The position numbers and the translations under genes were made by a program. Under the pieces are notes generated by a model that saw only the letters and a program-made list of their open reading frames with translations, was not told the DNA's origin and did no database searches. From NCBI RefSeq assembly GCF_026151205.1, contig NC_087080.1, forward strand, positions 1,420,879 to 1,484,878: a DNA stretch of 64,000 bases, written 5' to 3'. The DNA is from Bolinopsis microptera. Lineage: Eukaryota; Ctenophora; Tentaculata; Lobata; Bolinopsidae. Below, one piece after another: positions 10,801-20,634 of the stretch (position 1 is its first letter; each line of letters opens with the position of its first letter).

Positions 10801-12206
10801 CTTTGTCTACCAGAGAGAATATCAACCTGAAATTGATGTGAAGGTCTGTGATGAGGTGTTGTGGGGTTAGTGTGAACTGGATTAGACGAGCTGGTTGTGG
10901 TCGGTGGTACACTCGCAAACGGGTTAATGAGATTGAGTCTGATCAATGATTCTAAACCTAGAATAGATCTGGCTAGAAATGGTACAACATGAAATTCAGC
11001 TCTGTGCTTATTACCGTTTATCTCACAATTAAGCAATATAGTACCTAAAGAGGTTATTCCAGTTCCTCCATAAGCTTTTAATCTAATACTAGTATCTCTA
11101 ATTTTGGGGTTTGATACAATCGATTTTAACACTACACTAGAGATAACATTGCATTCAGCACCAGTATCAATTTTGCAAAGAGTTTTTCTACCATTTAAAA
11201 GAATTTGCTCAGTCCATTCCCTACATTTGATTTCTTCAACTGCTCGTTGACTTACCGAGATAGCACCAATGTTGAGTTCCGAGGTGTAGATGCTGTCATC
11301 TTTGTCGTCTTCGTTCATCACTGCATCTAGATCTTCTTCGGAAGGGTCGCAAAAATCTTGGTGGATCATGTCGATCTTTCTTTTAGATCTGCAAACCTTG
11401 GCGAAATGGTTCTTCATTCCACATTTTGAACATGTCCGTCGATACGCTGGGCAGTGCTCAGGGTTTCCAAACTGGTGTTGGTTCCCACAATAACCACATT
11501 TTCCTTGTGAGTTTTGCGGTTTGTATCTCTTGTTAACTTGAGGTTTTGATGGTTCGTTTTGAGGTCTGGGTCTTTTCCTCTCGATGGCATTTACGCTGGC
11601 GTTAGTTGTAGCTAGCAGTGTTTGAATCCTCTTGTCTGCCATCTCCTGGGTTTTAACAATTTTGACTGCAGTTTCCAGTGTGAGGTTGTGTTCTCTAAGA
11701 AGCCTTGTTTTCGTGGCTCGGTTAGACACTCCTACTACGATCCTGTCTCTGATGAGGCTCTCTGATATGTCCTCTGCTTCAAGTTTGATCTTTTTCTTCT
11801 CTCCACCTTCTAGATCGATTTCTATTTCTCTTGGCGGGATCGTGTAGTTGCATTTCTTAGCCTGCATTCGAAGCCTCATTTGAAATGCTTCAATGGTTTC
11901 CTCTTCTTCCTGGTCCATTGTGTTAAAAATGTGTCTTTCTACCGTCTCGTTTGCAGTATGTCTAAATTTATTGATGATCTCGACCTTGATCAACTTGTAT
12001 GAAGCTTTCGCTTCATTGCTTAGGCTTGATACAAATTTTTTCACGGCTCCCCCACACAGCTGCATCAAAATGGCTTTCTTTCGCCTGTCGTCTATTTCCC
12101 CAAAATTTGCAAGCATTGAGTCTTCAAATTCTTCTACCCACTGGTCGAAAGGCTGGTCATTTTCATACTGGGTACATTCGAAAAATCCTCTAACTTCTGA
12201 CACCAT
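7863..12206 (-). CDS. Gag-pol polyprotein of gypsy element
   Basis: A single 1447-codon ORF without stops. Approximate residues: a gag-like region 1-235; two zinc knuckles at 237-272 (CGYCGNQH...HCPAYRR then CSKCGMKNHFAKVC); an aspartic protease with DTG at 347-349; reverse transcriptase about 530-720 with LDLKSGYWQLPL and the catalytic block FDDIL at 674-678; RNase H from about 815 with HTDACQAGLGA; integrase with an HHCC zinc motif (H1040, H1043, C1073, C1076) and catalytic D1104, D1158 and E1194 in D,D(35)E spacing; a basic C-terminal tail. The start codon uses the last base of the 5' LTR plus the first two bases of the primer binding site, so gag has no leader. Gag and pol share one frame, so no frameshift is needed. 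All key residues look present, which suggests recent activity. Confidence 0.95.
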   Translation of the reverse strand: MVSEVRGFFECTQYENDQPFDQWVEEFEDSMLANFGEIDDRRKKAILMQLCGGAVKKFVSSLSNEAKASYKLIKVEIINKFRHTANETVERHIFNTMDQEEEETIEAFQMRLRMQAKKCNYTIPPREIEIDLEGGEKKKIKLEAEDISESLIRDRIVVGVSNRATKTRLLREHNLTLETAVKIVKTQEMADKRIQTLLATTNASVNAIERKRPRPQNEPSKPQVNKRYKPQNSQGKCGYCGNQHQFGNPEHCPAYRRTCSKCGMKNHFAKVCRSKRKIDMIHQDFCDPSEEDLDAVMNEDDKDDSIYTSELNIGAISVSQRAVEEIKCREWTEQILLNGRKTLCKIDTGAECNVISSVVLKSIVSNPKIRDTSIRLKAYGGTGITSLGTILLNCEINGNKHRAEFHVVPFLARSILGLESLIRLNLINPFASVPPTTTSSSNPVHTNPTTPHHRPSHQFQVDILSGRQSLREKKEATPKTKSQHEDKIRDLMKDHEDVFKEDTIGCLSNVKSKIKLKDGAQPVQHAARKLAFSIHTEVQEELERMLKLGVITKVDEPTDWVNSMVVVKQPEKLRICLDPTDLNRWVMREHHHLPTPEETLSKITNARCFSKLDLKSGYWQLPLEEKSSKLTTFNTPFGRYRYLRLPFGLNSANEIFQKRMTEKFEGFPGVLIIFDDILVFSNTFEEHTARLGAVLERCSQVGIRLNKKKCKFLCDEVKYIGHIITPEGLKPDPEKIVAITQMPAPADKKGIQRFLGMVTYLARYIPNLSEKTHHLRTMLHKDKVFCWNFEQQKAFDDLKKDLTDDTALAHYDVTKPVEIHTDACQAGLGACLLQQGKPVAYASRSLTETEKRYANIEKELLSVVFGLERFNQYVYGKHVQVYTDHKPLTPISMKPIHANPARCQRLLLRLQKYDYKLSYKPGKDHVIPDTLSRATVPISTHDTVLERECDLNVHMIVETVKSSMQMKHKLKIETARDPCLAKITEYITNGWPDDTRQCDPNVTPYWSMKDQLSVFDDLVLFDDRIVIPKVLQNNILRKLHDTHQGRVRCKALARKGVYWRNINSDIDNMVDKCTECLSTRKLPMKVELKSHSVPLRPFEKVGADIVTVMGRKYQVVIDYFTKWIEVSELSRNPTSDQLISHFKSIFARFGIPDIAFSDREPIYASVVMRKLCEKYDIDKCFSSARYSQSNGQIERAIGHVKNIITRCKGNLDNVNMCLLDYRATPLSPQLGSPHNLLMGRDVKTNLPYLQSSLVTERDCKNRKLLLDRQAASAQYYNRNATKSFDMCNPGDIVIYKDGKSDKTWRQAKVVSVDRKFRSYTLLNSVGNVITRNRSMVIQDKTGRGFSASHDKFFDTLQTPSPLEVPKSCDPRLIPKPILAPKAQTETPKPNPCSTPAKLKKTITVPVTKSNMPPAIAKEYKLRLYAERHNTQPVTLRRSERLAGKAAK
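12188..12205 (-). other. Primer binding site of gypsy element
   Basis: Directly after the 5' LTR the minus strand reads TGGTGTCAGAAGTTAGAG. TGGTGTCAGAAG is a familiar kind of gypsy primer binding site, complementary to the CCA end of a tRNA. It overlaps codons 1-6 of the gag-pol ORF. Which tRNA is used cannot be decided here. Confidence 0.8.
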
Positions 12207-12348
12207 GTTATGTTATGTGCTTGCGTTATTGTTGGACAAGTCATACACTGTCACTAGTTTCCCATCAAAACCTGAACAATATATAATTAACCATTTATTC
12301 AAATACAATATATATCAACAATATATATCAAATATACAATACATAACA
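12206..12348 (-). repeat. 5' LTR of gypsy element
   Basis: 143-bp LTR holding the element promoter in principle. It is identical to the 3' LTR except for an extra TGTCAC. Its last base in element orientation is the A of the gag-pol ATG. Confidence 0.93.
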
Positions 12349-13943
12349 ATAGCGGAGGTATCTAAAACAGCTACTTCAGCTATTGGTTATGTCCAATAAA
12401 AGGGTAAACCTGGATCTAATATCATTTATATTGGGAGCCAAGTCGGTGGTTGCACCAAGTACTCACAACAAAACGAGAAGTAAGTATGTTGTACCGCATC
12501 ATGATCAATGATCAAGTAAAGAAAAGCTTGAACTACTTAACACATTTATAAGATCCGGGAAATCGCTTGTTATTCAAATCAATTACCATATAATTCATAT
12601 TGTATGCTTGGCGCCGCGCATTTGAGGTACAATTCAATCAATCGTCAAATCCTGCAAACGTATGCGGAGGGTAACCATAGAACCATGGCGACGATACCAT
12701 AACTGCTCTTCACGCGGAGAATATGCATTCAAATAACGCATGCGGAGGGTAATGCATGTTTTCCTTTGTGACACGTGACACTATCCGAAAAACCTACCTA
12801 CCTACCCTACCCATCCTCAAATCCTACCACTTCTATCATCTAAACTTTTTTAGCAAAAAAAGTTGATGAAAAAATGGGGAGCTGGAGGCCAGTCTTATAA
12901 GTTCTAATCGGAAGTATCAGAGCTACTTCTGCTGTTGAGTTATGTCCAATTGAAAGGTAAGGTACTAGATCTAGAGAAGTAATTTTAGGGCTTATGAAAT
13001 AATTTGTACCGGTATGTTGTCGAGCTGAACATCCTGCACCCTTTGAAAATCCTCCATTTGCTTCAATTTTTAAATGTCGAGCTGGAGGCCAGTCTTATGA
13101 GGTCTAATCGGACATATCAGAGTTACTTCAGCTATTGAGTTATGTCCAATTAAAGGGTAAGACTGGATCTGGAGGAGTTGTTTTAGGGCTTACGAAATAA
13201 TTTCTACCGGTATTGTGTCGATCTGAACACAGAAATTCCTAAACTCTTTGAATATCCCCCATTTGCTTGAATTTCAAAAATGGCGAGATTGATGCCAGTC
13301 TTATAGGTTCTTATCAGATGTATCAGAGCTACTTAAGCTATTTAATTATATCCAATCGAAATTTAAAGGGTAAGACTGGATCTGGAGGAGTAATTTAAAA
13401 AGATTTTTCAAATCGGTCGGTGGTAAGTGGTTTAATTTACTAATTGATCATTTTGTGACGCAAATGTGATTCTAAAGTGTCTCACTTACTTTCTCCCATT
13501 CTCGTTCTCTCTCCCCTCATAACAGATTTGCAATATGATTAGGTAATTTGACAGTTGACCTCAAGATTACTTATCAAGTATTACTATTAGCTTATTAGAG
13601 ACGCGAAGGGCACTAAATTGCGGTGTGCTTGGACTGAGCGAGTTTGTACTTTCGCACCGTTTTAACTACGAAATTGTATTGCGTGTTTTCGAATATAATA
13701 GGCGATTTTATACCTTTGAATTTCAACTGTGATAGTGAAGTCCCGGCTGTAGGCACGGGTTATACACTAGTAATGTAATTGAACATCAGAACCAGCCTAC
13801 TGCTAATTTGTACACTTAAGCTTGAAATGACTGTCTCCAGATTGATTCTGATTAAGATAGAGCTCCTCCCCCTATCAAAAGTCCTGGCTACGCCCTTGTA
13901 AATCCGTATTTATACACGCAGTTGTTGATCATTCATGTTTCAG
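12349..13943. other. Rest of intron 5 of copy A, repeat-derived
   Basis: No gene is supported. Parts at 12355-12425 and 12880-13395 belong to the ~235-bp intronic repeat family. From about 13400 to 13650 and again from 13815 to 13943 the sequence is collinear with 51110-51360 and 51935-52066 of copy B. The TTAA at about 13816 is the site where copy B carries a foldback element. Bases 12430-12870 have no counterpart in the window. Confidence 0.5.
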
Positions 13944-14009
13944 AAAACGGAACTGCACCCAGAGCTGTGAAAGACTTCGGTAGTGATCGCCACAAAAGAC
14001 AAATTATTG
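13944..14009 (+). CDS. Receptor copy A exon 6: furin-site exon
   Basis: A 66-nt exon between a GTTTCAG acceptor and a GTTAGC donor, phase 1 at both ends. It encodes ENGTAPRAVKDFGSDRHKRQ then IIG. RHKR fits the R-X-K/R-R furin consensus. The exon is conserved at 52067-52132 in copy B with the same protein sequence. If used, the precursor would be cut between the cassette region and the mucin-like region; that is inference. Confidence 0.65.
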
Positions 14010-14224
14010 GTTAGCAATATTATGTTCTTTCACTTCCATGCTCGATCAAGTGTTATCGGCCACTGCTGTATTACTGATGTACTGATATCAATTGTTAGAT
14101 CAAAATTATTTCATAATTTGATTAGATTATTTTTATTGAAAGTATTTCAAAGCAGGTTAACAAGATTGTATGAAAATAAGTTATTTGAAACTGCCATTTA
14201 AACCGATCAAAATTTTTAAACAAG

Positions 14225-14722
14225 GTGATAGTGGTTTACCCATGGTAACTAGTAGCAGTGGTGTAACCATGGTAACTAGTAGCAGTGGTGTAACCATGGT
14301 AACTAGTAGCAGTGGCATAACCATGTTAACTAGTAGCAGTGGTGTAACCATGGTAACTAGTAGCAGTGGTGTAACCATGGTAACTAGTAGCAGTGGTGTA
14401 ACCATGGTAACTAGTAGCAGTGGCATAACCATGGTAACTAGTAGCAGTGGTGTAACCATGGTAACTAGTAGCAGTGGTATAAACATGGTAACTAGTAGTA
14501 GTAGTGTAACCATGGTAACTGGTAGCAGTGGTGTGACCATGTTAACTAGTAGCAGTGGTGTAACCATGGTAACTATTAGCAGTGGTGTTACCATGGTAAC
14601 TAGTAGCAGTGGTGTAACCATGGTAACTAGTATAAGCAGTGGTGTAACCATAGTAACTAGTAGCAGTGGTGTAACCATGGTAACTAGTAGCAGTGGTGTA
14701 ACCATGTTAACTACTGATAGTG
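14225..14722 (+). CDS. Receptor copy A exon 7: 27-bp coding minisatellite (mucin-like stalk)
   Basis: An exon of 166 codons beginning GDSGLP and continuing with about 17 nine-residue repeats of consensus MVTSSSGVT, ending MLTTDSG. The acceptor (TTTTTAAACAAG) is weak; the donor GTTTGT at 14723 gives phase 1, matching exon 8. Copy B has the same exon with only about 7 repeats (54885-55109, 75 codons). The product is a Ser/Thr-rich stalk, probably heavily O-glycosylated. The antisense strand is also open throughout because the unit is a multiple of three; that reading is treated as a shadow. Confidence 0.65.
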
Positions 14723-14867
14723 GTTTGTTTGAATTTCCCCCTACGCACCGACATTATATGAGAACAAATTAGTCACAATGATTAAATGAGTTATACGTAA
14801 ATACATATTATATTGACAATATAAACAATACAAATAGTACTAAGTGTACAATACTTCACTCTATCAG

Positions 14868-17800
14868 GAGGTAAGATAAAGTGGAGATCTGACGGTAGAT
14901 GTGGTAGAAGGTATCGCATCCCTGATAACAGTCCTGCTGAGTGTGACCCTGATGGGGAGAACCCGTGTTGTAGTGACAGGTGGGGTGGTATGTGTGGTAA
15001 CACGTCCGAGGACTGCTCTTGTTTTGACTGTGTAGACTACAGTGTTATATATAGGGACTGGAGAGAATCAGGAGGTAAGATAAAGTGGAGGTATGACGGT
15101 TACTGTGGTAGAAGGTTTCGCCTCCCTGATAACAGTCCTGGTGAGTGTGACCCTGATGGGGAGAACCCGTGTTGTAGCAGGCGGGGAGAGTGTGGTAACA
15201 CGGCTGAGTACTGCTCTTGTTCTAACTGTGTAAACTACAGTATAGTAAGCGAACTGAGAAAATCAGGAGAAAATTGTACAGTAGCAACATTAGGCGGGTT
15301 TCTGAAAAATGTGTGTTTCAATGAAGAGAAAAAACGATACAACTTCAAGTGTACCCACTCTGATGTGTACTTTGGACATGGTATGAAAGATAATCAGCTT
15401 GGCAGTGTTACTTCAGTGTGTGAAAACGATTCCCACGTGTATCAGGCATGTGGGTTCAACACAGAAATAACAAACACAGATGTGCTGTGTGGAGGCTTGT
15501 TTTGCAATAACAATTACATCAGATGTGTTAAGAACTGTAGTGTAGATAATGATTGTTCTGTAAAGCATGACCCACAACAGTACACTGGAACTAATCTCTG
15601 TAATGATAAATGTGACGACGCTTTCTTTTGTACAGATGAAAGTGATTGTAACGGGTATAAATACGGAGTTAACTGCACATATCGTGGGAGGAAGGATGAT
15701 TATGTTCCTGTAAAGTGGATATGTGACGGAGGCAGGTCCTGTGATAAAGGAGAGGATGAACAGGACTGTAAAGTAACTGGAACGACCCCACACACGTGTA
15801 CAATTTACAGATATAAAATGTTGTATAACCGGATTAGAACAGTACCTATATTTGACTATACTAGGTGCTCCGTATTTGATATAAAGAAGGAAATCTATCC
15901 ATACTGTCTGAACTATCTAGATCAGACTAACTGTTCTGATATAGAGCGAGTAGTGGGGTATTGTGATATTGATGGGTATAACTCGAGTGTTTCTAAGTAC
16001 ATATTGTGTTATAAAAATGATGAGAAGACTAGTTTACCAGTAAAGTTATGTGACGATGACTTTCAAAACAACTGTATATCACCGTCTACTTCAACTGATT
16101 GTAGAGTACACAAACACAGGATGTGTGACGGAGTGTGGGATTGTACTGATAGAAGTGACGAACTTAATGATTTATGTGAATACATGACGAAGGAATTTCA
16201 ATGTGTCCGTAGGTTTAACTTAAAAATAAATATGTCCGGAATACCAGTTTCTTGGATAATGGACAATCAGGTGGATTGTATGGACGGGTTAGATGAACAG
16301 GCTGAGGATTTGAACTTCTGTGACAATCAAACTGACGAAACCTATCGTTTTAAAGAAAGTGACGAAACTTGCGATAACGTCTATCTGTGTCCAAAAGGTG
16401 ATAAATCATACGTTCAATTCGAACAACTCTGTGATGGAGTGGAGACGTGTGGTGACGGTGCAGAGAATGGGGTTTGTAGGATCGCTAGAGATTTCCCAAC
16501 GATCAATAAGACTGCTCTTTATCACGGAGGATTGCGAAATGTAAGCATTGACTCCAACTGTGAAGTAAAAGAATTCATACGACCCTGGATTGATGTATTC
16601 GGAATAAAGTCAGAGTTAATCGTTCCGACCTCTAAGGTTAATTGCAGCAATTTATTTGGTGAATATTACCTGTTTCTCAGTTGCATGGATCTATGTTCAG
16701 ATGCCCCATGTCCTCTAAATAAAAACAGAACATTGTTGTACAATTCATGTCCTGGACAATATCCTGACCGAGTATATACTCTTGCTAACAACTCTTTTCT
16801 AACGTTTGTTGACAAATCAAATCAAGACCTATTTCACCAGGACTATTTCCAATGCAATAATAGTAGATGTATTGAATACAATCAAGTGTGTGATCTTGTA
16901 AATGATTGCGGGGACATGAGTGACGAAGCAAACTGTTCAAATAACATGATCTGCGAAGACACTTTAAACTCAACTAATCATCAATTCATTTCCTTATCAC
17001 AGAGATGTGATGGTATGTATGATTGCTTTGACCTTTCAGACGAATGCAATGATGCTTGTAGGAAAAGAATACTTAAAAACTGGATACTGCAAGTATTGTG
17101 CTGGGTCATGGGTGTGCTAGCATTGATCTTCAACTCGTACACCGTATTCTGTGGGCTGAAAACTCTTCAGGATAGTGGGACTAGAAGTATGTTAACTAAT
17201 AAGGCAATGGTCAGTCTTATCGGATCAGGGGATCTATTTATTGGATTATACTTAATTATGTTGTCTTTCTATGATAGTTTTGTATATGGGAACGGGTTTT
17301 GCAGACATCAAGCCGATTGGTACACCGGAACAGCATGCTCCATATTAGGGGTCATCAGCACAGTTGGATCACAAGTGTCCCTTTTTGCAATGGCATCCTT
17401 GAGTATCATAAGAATGCACAAGCTCACTTTCAAGAAAATGAGTATTCCATGCCCTGTTAACAGAAATTCCGTCATCAAGGTTGGTTTCTTGGTAACGGGT
17501 ATTATCACTGCTTCACTAGCTATAGCTGTTACACCATTAATGCCTTCATTAGAGGAATATTTTGTACAAGGAATGTACTATGACCCCGCCTACAAAGTGT
17601 TCATTGGCTTCCCCAACAAAGAGAAACATGTTAAAGTTCTTCAAGCACATTACAATACCACTAACAGTAACATCACTATGGATTTAACCTGGAAACAAAT
17701 CAGTGATAAGGTGGACGGTATGTTCACTCAGCAACATGGACTTTTGAGTAGACGTCCAGTTCACTTTTATGGTAACGACGGTGTTTGCTTATTCAAGTAC

Positions 17801-18421
17801 TTTGTTCGAAGTGACGATGCAAGAAGAATCAGACAAACGATACAAAATATAGCAGACATAACTGATCAAAAAGGAGATCCAGTAGTTTGGCTTATGCTTG
17901 GTGTGAACTTAGTCTGCTTCATCATCATTTCTGTTTGCTACATAGTTATTTATATCCAGACAAGGATTTCTTCACGGAGATCAGGACAGCGTCATAACCC
18001 AGAAAGAGTTAGGGAAAATAGGTCTATACAGAATAAAATTACTCTTATTGTTGCGACTGATTTCCTTTGCTGGGTACCATTCATTGTTATAAGCGGTATG
18101 CATAATCTTGAATTTTTCGATGCTACTGAATGGTATGTGACGTATGCGATGATAGCTCTTCCACTTAACTCTGTTATCAACCCGCTGATATACGAAAAAA
18201 CATTAGCAGAGTTCCTAGGCAGAAAGTTGGGGGAGGTAAAAAGACTTATCAGGTTAAGTATCTCTGCAGTTATGTCTTCCGTTGCAAGATTCATTCAGTC
18301 AAGGAGTGAAGACATACAGAGCGGGAACAATGATCTAGATGTCATACAGATGGAACATATAAGAGTACAAGAGGATCGGGAACTTTCAAATCAAGTATTA
18401 GCTGAGACAGAAAATCGGTGA
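14868..18421 (+). CDS. Receptor copy A exon 8: hevein-like x2, LDLa x6, class A 7TM receptor
   Basis: After a CTATCAG acceptor the frame stays open for 1183 codons to the TGA at 18419. Order: two hevein-like modules (about 14886-15030 and 15090-15236; C-x13-C-x7-CC-x6-CG spacing, core CDPDGENPCCS); an unassigned Cys-rich stretch; six LDL-receptor class A repeats, the last two canonical (CDLVNDCGDMSDEANC and CDGMYDCFDLSDEC, about 16845-17060); then seven hydrophobic segments from about 17075 to 18200. The 7TM core has SIIRMHK at the end of TM3 where many class A receptors have DRY, FLCWVPF in TM6 and NSVINPLIYE (NPxxY) in TM7. The GNDGVCLFKYF segment in extracellular loop 2 resembles relaxin/LGR-type and snail GRL101-type receptors, which also carry LDLa repeats, but no leucine-rich repeats are seen here. 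Many N-glycosylation sites are present. Ligand unknown. A plasma-membrane receptor is near certain; the start lies in exon 1 at 839. Confidence 0.9.
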
Positions 18422-19637
18422 AGTGTTTACTCTATGATAATTGATACTGTAACTCGTAGTCGTACATGTTAGAAGATAGAAGATCAATCCCGGCATGCGC
18501 AGGGATTGAATTTCAATTTTTCCCGCGACGTGCGGCCGGAAAAATTGATAATAATTTCGAGAGCGAAGCACGAGGGATTATTGTGAAAATAACCCCGATG
18601 TGCTTTGCCTTCAGCGCGAGGGGTTATTTTAATATAACTGAAGCGTGCCGGTGTTATGTGTTATAAACCCCTCCGGATTAGTGCTAGGATCAACAAATTT
18701 GACATTTTACTCTTAATTCTAGCTATATGAGATCAGTATGGAAAATATGAAATGGAATTGGGGAGTATATTATACTACTAAATATATAAAACTAAGGTAT
18801 ACTACGACATTTGAAATTGGCGTTCTATTTAAACATTATTCCTCAGTCAGAACGTTGAATGAATATCGATAAGGGGCGTCGAGTTAAGCCTGGCAAGCGA
18901 TAAAAGGTGGAGCTAATAATGATATCGTTTCATGAAGTTCATCAAAGTAGACGACTATAATACATGGCTTATATCAAACAGGGCAATTTTGCTACGACAA
19001 AATTAACCGGACAAATGTAACCGTCGAGACAAATTCTGGAACTGGTCCAAGTAATGTAAGAGTACAAGTAATTATGTAAGCAGTGTGCTGGAATTTTGCC
19101 AGCGCCTGCAATTAAACCGATACGTAGATCAAGTGTATTTATAGTTCTTACGTTAAGCCATAGGTGATCACGAGAAATTTTTTACCAATGCGCGTCGTAG
19201 TAGTTAGTCACGTGATACACGTCATCAAAACTCACAGCGGGAGCCGGGACAATCATAATCGAATCTTATTCTAACCTGGAGGGGTTTATAATATTATCAT
19301 CTGCTATGTTTTATTCTATAATGGGGCTCTGAATTATGATTTATTCATTTTTGAAGAGTTGTACCTTTCATCATGACAGAATGCCAATTAAACTGGTATC
19401 AAGACTGCTTTACAATCCTAAAGGCAACTTTAACTGTGCTCAGCTATGTTTTTTGAAATAAGCTCCATTTTGATAGTTTCAACAATATCTAATCTTGTGT
19501 GAGTTTTTGACTTTTAATAGATAATAATCATTATATATATTTGTAGGTAAACATTTGCTGGTACATCAGGCCGGTCCCTGACCAACTTATTAAACTGATA
19601 TCAAGACTAAATACTAATGCTCTAATGATGAGTTAAA
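18422..19637. other. 3' flank of copy A with hairpin cluster
   Basis: No coding sequence is supported. Nearly identical to 58892-60108 behind copy B. Bases 18485-18665 hold five successive stem-loops with AT-rich outer and CCC/GGG inner stem bases and CG-rich loops, such as CAATCCC/GGGATTG (18485-18508) and AAAATAACCCC/GGGGTTATTTT (18587-18630). A 14-bp inverted pair, TTATAAACCCCTCC at 18661 and its complement at 19278, brackets about 600 bp. The receptor 3'UTR must start here, but I see no clear AATAAA signal. Confidence 0.6.
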
Positions 19638-20634
19638 ATAACATAAACCCGCCACGCAAAGGGTTTATATAACAGATCATCCCGCGCTAGCGGGATGATC
19701 TGATAAACACATACGAGTGCGCGCAGCGCACGAGTTTTGTGTTAATATGTAATCCCGAAGCGCCAGCTGAGGGATTACATTTATTTAGCCCTGAGCGTGA
19801 AGTGTTTATGGATTATAATTATCTCCGGCGATTTCGACAAGGGATTTGAATGTCAAACCGATCTGTCATAGTGGAGCAATAGCTTGAACGTTAGCAGGAA
19901 CAAGAGCTGGAAGGAGAGCAAGCAAAACAATACTATTTTTAGGGCACGGACAAGGGTAGCTGGCTAGTCGCCAACTTCTCACGCCACGCGTTGGAGAAAT
20001 TCCAAGAATTAGCTGCTTTGGCAACGTTCCCAGGAATTTGCGTGTAAAAGAAGTAGACGGTTACGATGTTTCATATCACGTGGTGCGCTTTCGTGTCACG
20101 TGGTATAGACTCGGCGTATGCTATTGGTGGCACGTGGTACGCACTCTAAGTAAACTATAGGTAAAAATATAATATTAATCATAAGCTAAAATGTACTAAT
20201 CTTTGTATTCTAAATGGGGAAAAAGAAGAAACATTGTCAGTCAGTTGAGAAAATTGTCAGTCAGGCTATATGGCAGCTTTGTAGATGTTGTGACTATGCT
20301 AGTAGTGGTCCCAGGCTTGCGACTGGAATTGCGGTGTTAAATCGATTTAATGGTACCAACGATCCACCTCCCACTTGTTGTTTGGTACTTAGCATTAAAG
20401 ACGCGCCCACGTGATCGCGCGTCTAACTGTTCTACTATTATCGAGTTCTAATAAGCGGTATCATTGATTATTGTAAGTCGGAGAATTGAATGATAAACAT
20501 CAGTTACGACTAAAAAGCGGGCCGGGTTTATACAAATTTCCGGGGCGGGATGATATCACCTTTAGATGTTTATCTAACAGCGGGCCGGGCTGAGTGATAA
20601 TATGATCCCGCGTCGAAATCCCGGAGATATTTAT
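19638..20634. mobile_element. ~1-kb block present only behind copy A
   Basis: Copy B passes directly from TGATGAGTTAAA to CTATGTTAATTG, so this block is an insertion in A or a deletion in B. It holds more hairpins of the kind described at 18485, including ATAAACCC/GGGTTTAT (19643-19668) and the perfect 12-bp stem AGATCATCCCGC/GCGGGATGATCT (19674-19701). CACGTG motifs cluster at about 20077-20135. No TIR or transposase was recognised, so its nature as an element is uncertain. Confidence 0.4.

Larger units (their letters stand above)
7393..12348 (-). mobile_element. Complete gypsy-type (Ty3/Metaviridae) LTR retrotransposon
   Basis: A 4956-bp element on the minus strand, inserted in intron 5 of receptor copy A. 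It has two short LTRs (7393-7529 and 12206-12348) with TGTTATGT...ACATAACA ends, a 5-bp target duplication ATAGC on both sides, a primer binding site directly after the 5' LTR, a purine tract before the 3' LTR, and a single intact gag-pol ORF. The LTRs differ only by a 6-bp indel (TGTCAC near 12249), so insertion is recent. No env-like ORF is seen. Element order PR-RT-RNaseH-IN identifies the gypsy group. Confidence 0.95.

Noticed and set aside
13990-14250. IIG...DSGLP across the exon 6/7 junction resembling trypsin motifs
   Set aside because: Spliced reading gives QIIGDSGLP; there is no protease fold, His or Asp block nearby, so the likeness is accidental.
14181-14705. Long antisense ORF of MVTPLLLVT repeats
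   Set aside because: It is the reverse reading of a 27-bp in-frame minisatellite and stays open automatically.
20214-20414. 66-codon ORF with Cys-rich stretch
   Set aside because: Only in the copy-A-specific block, no recognisable domain, no splice or repeat support.
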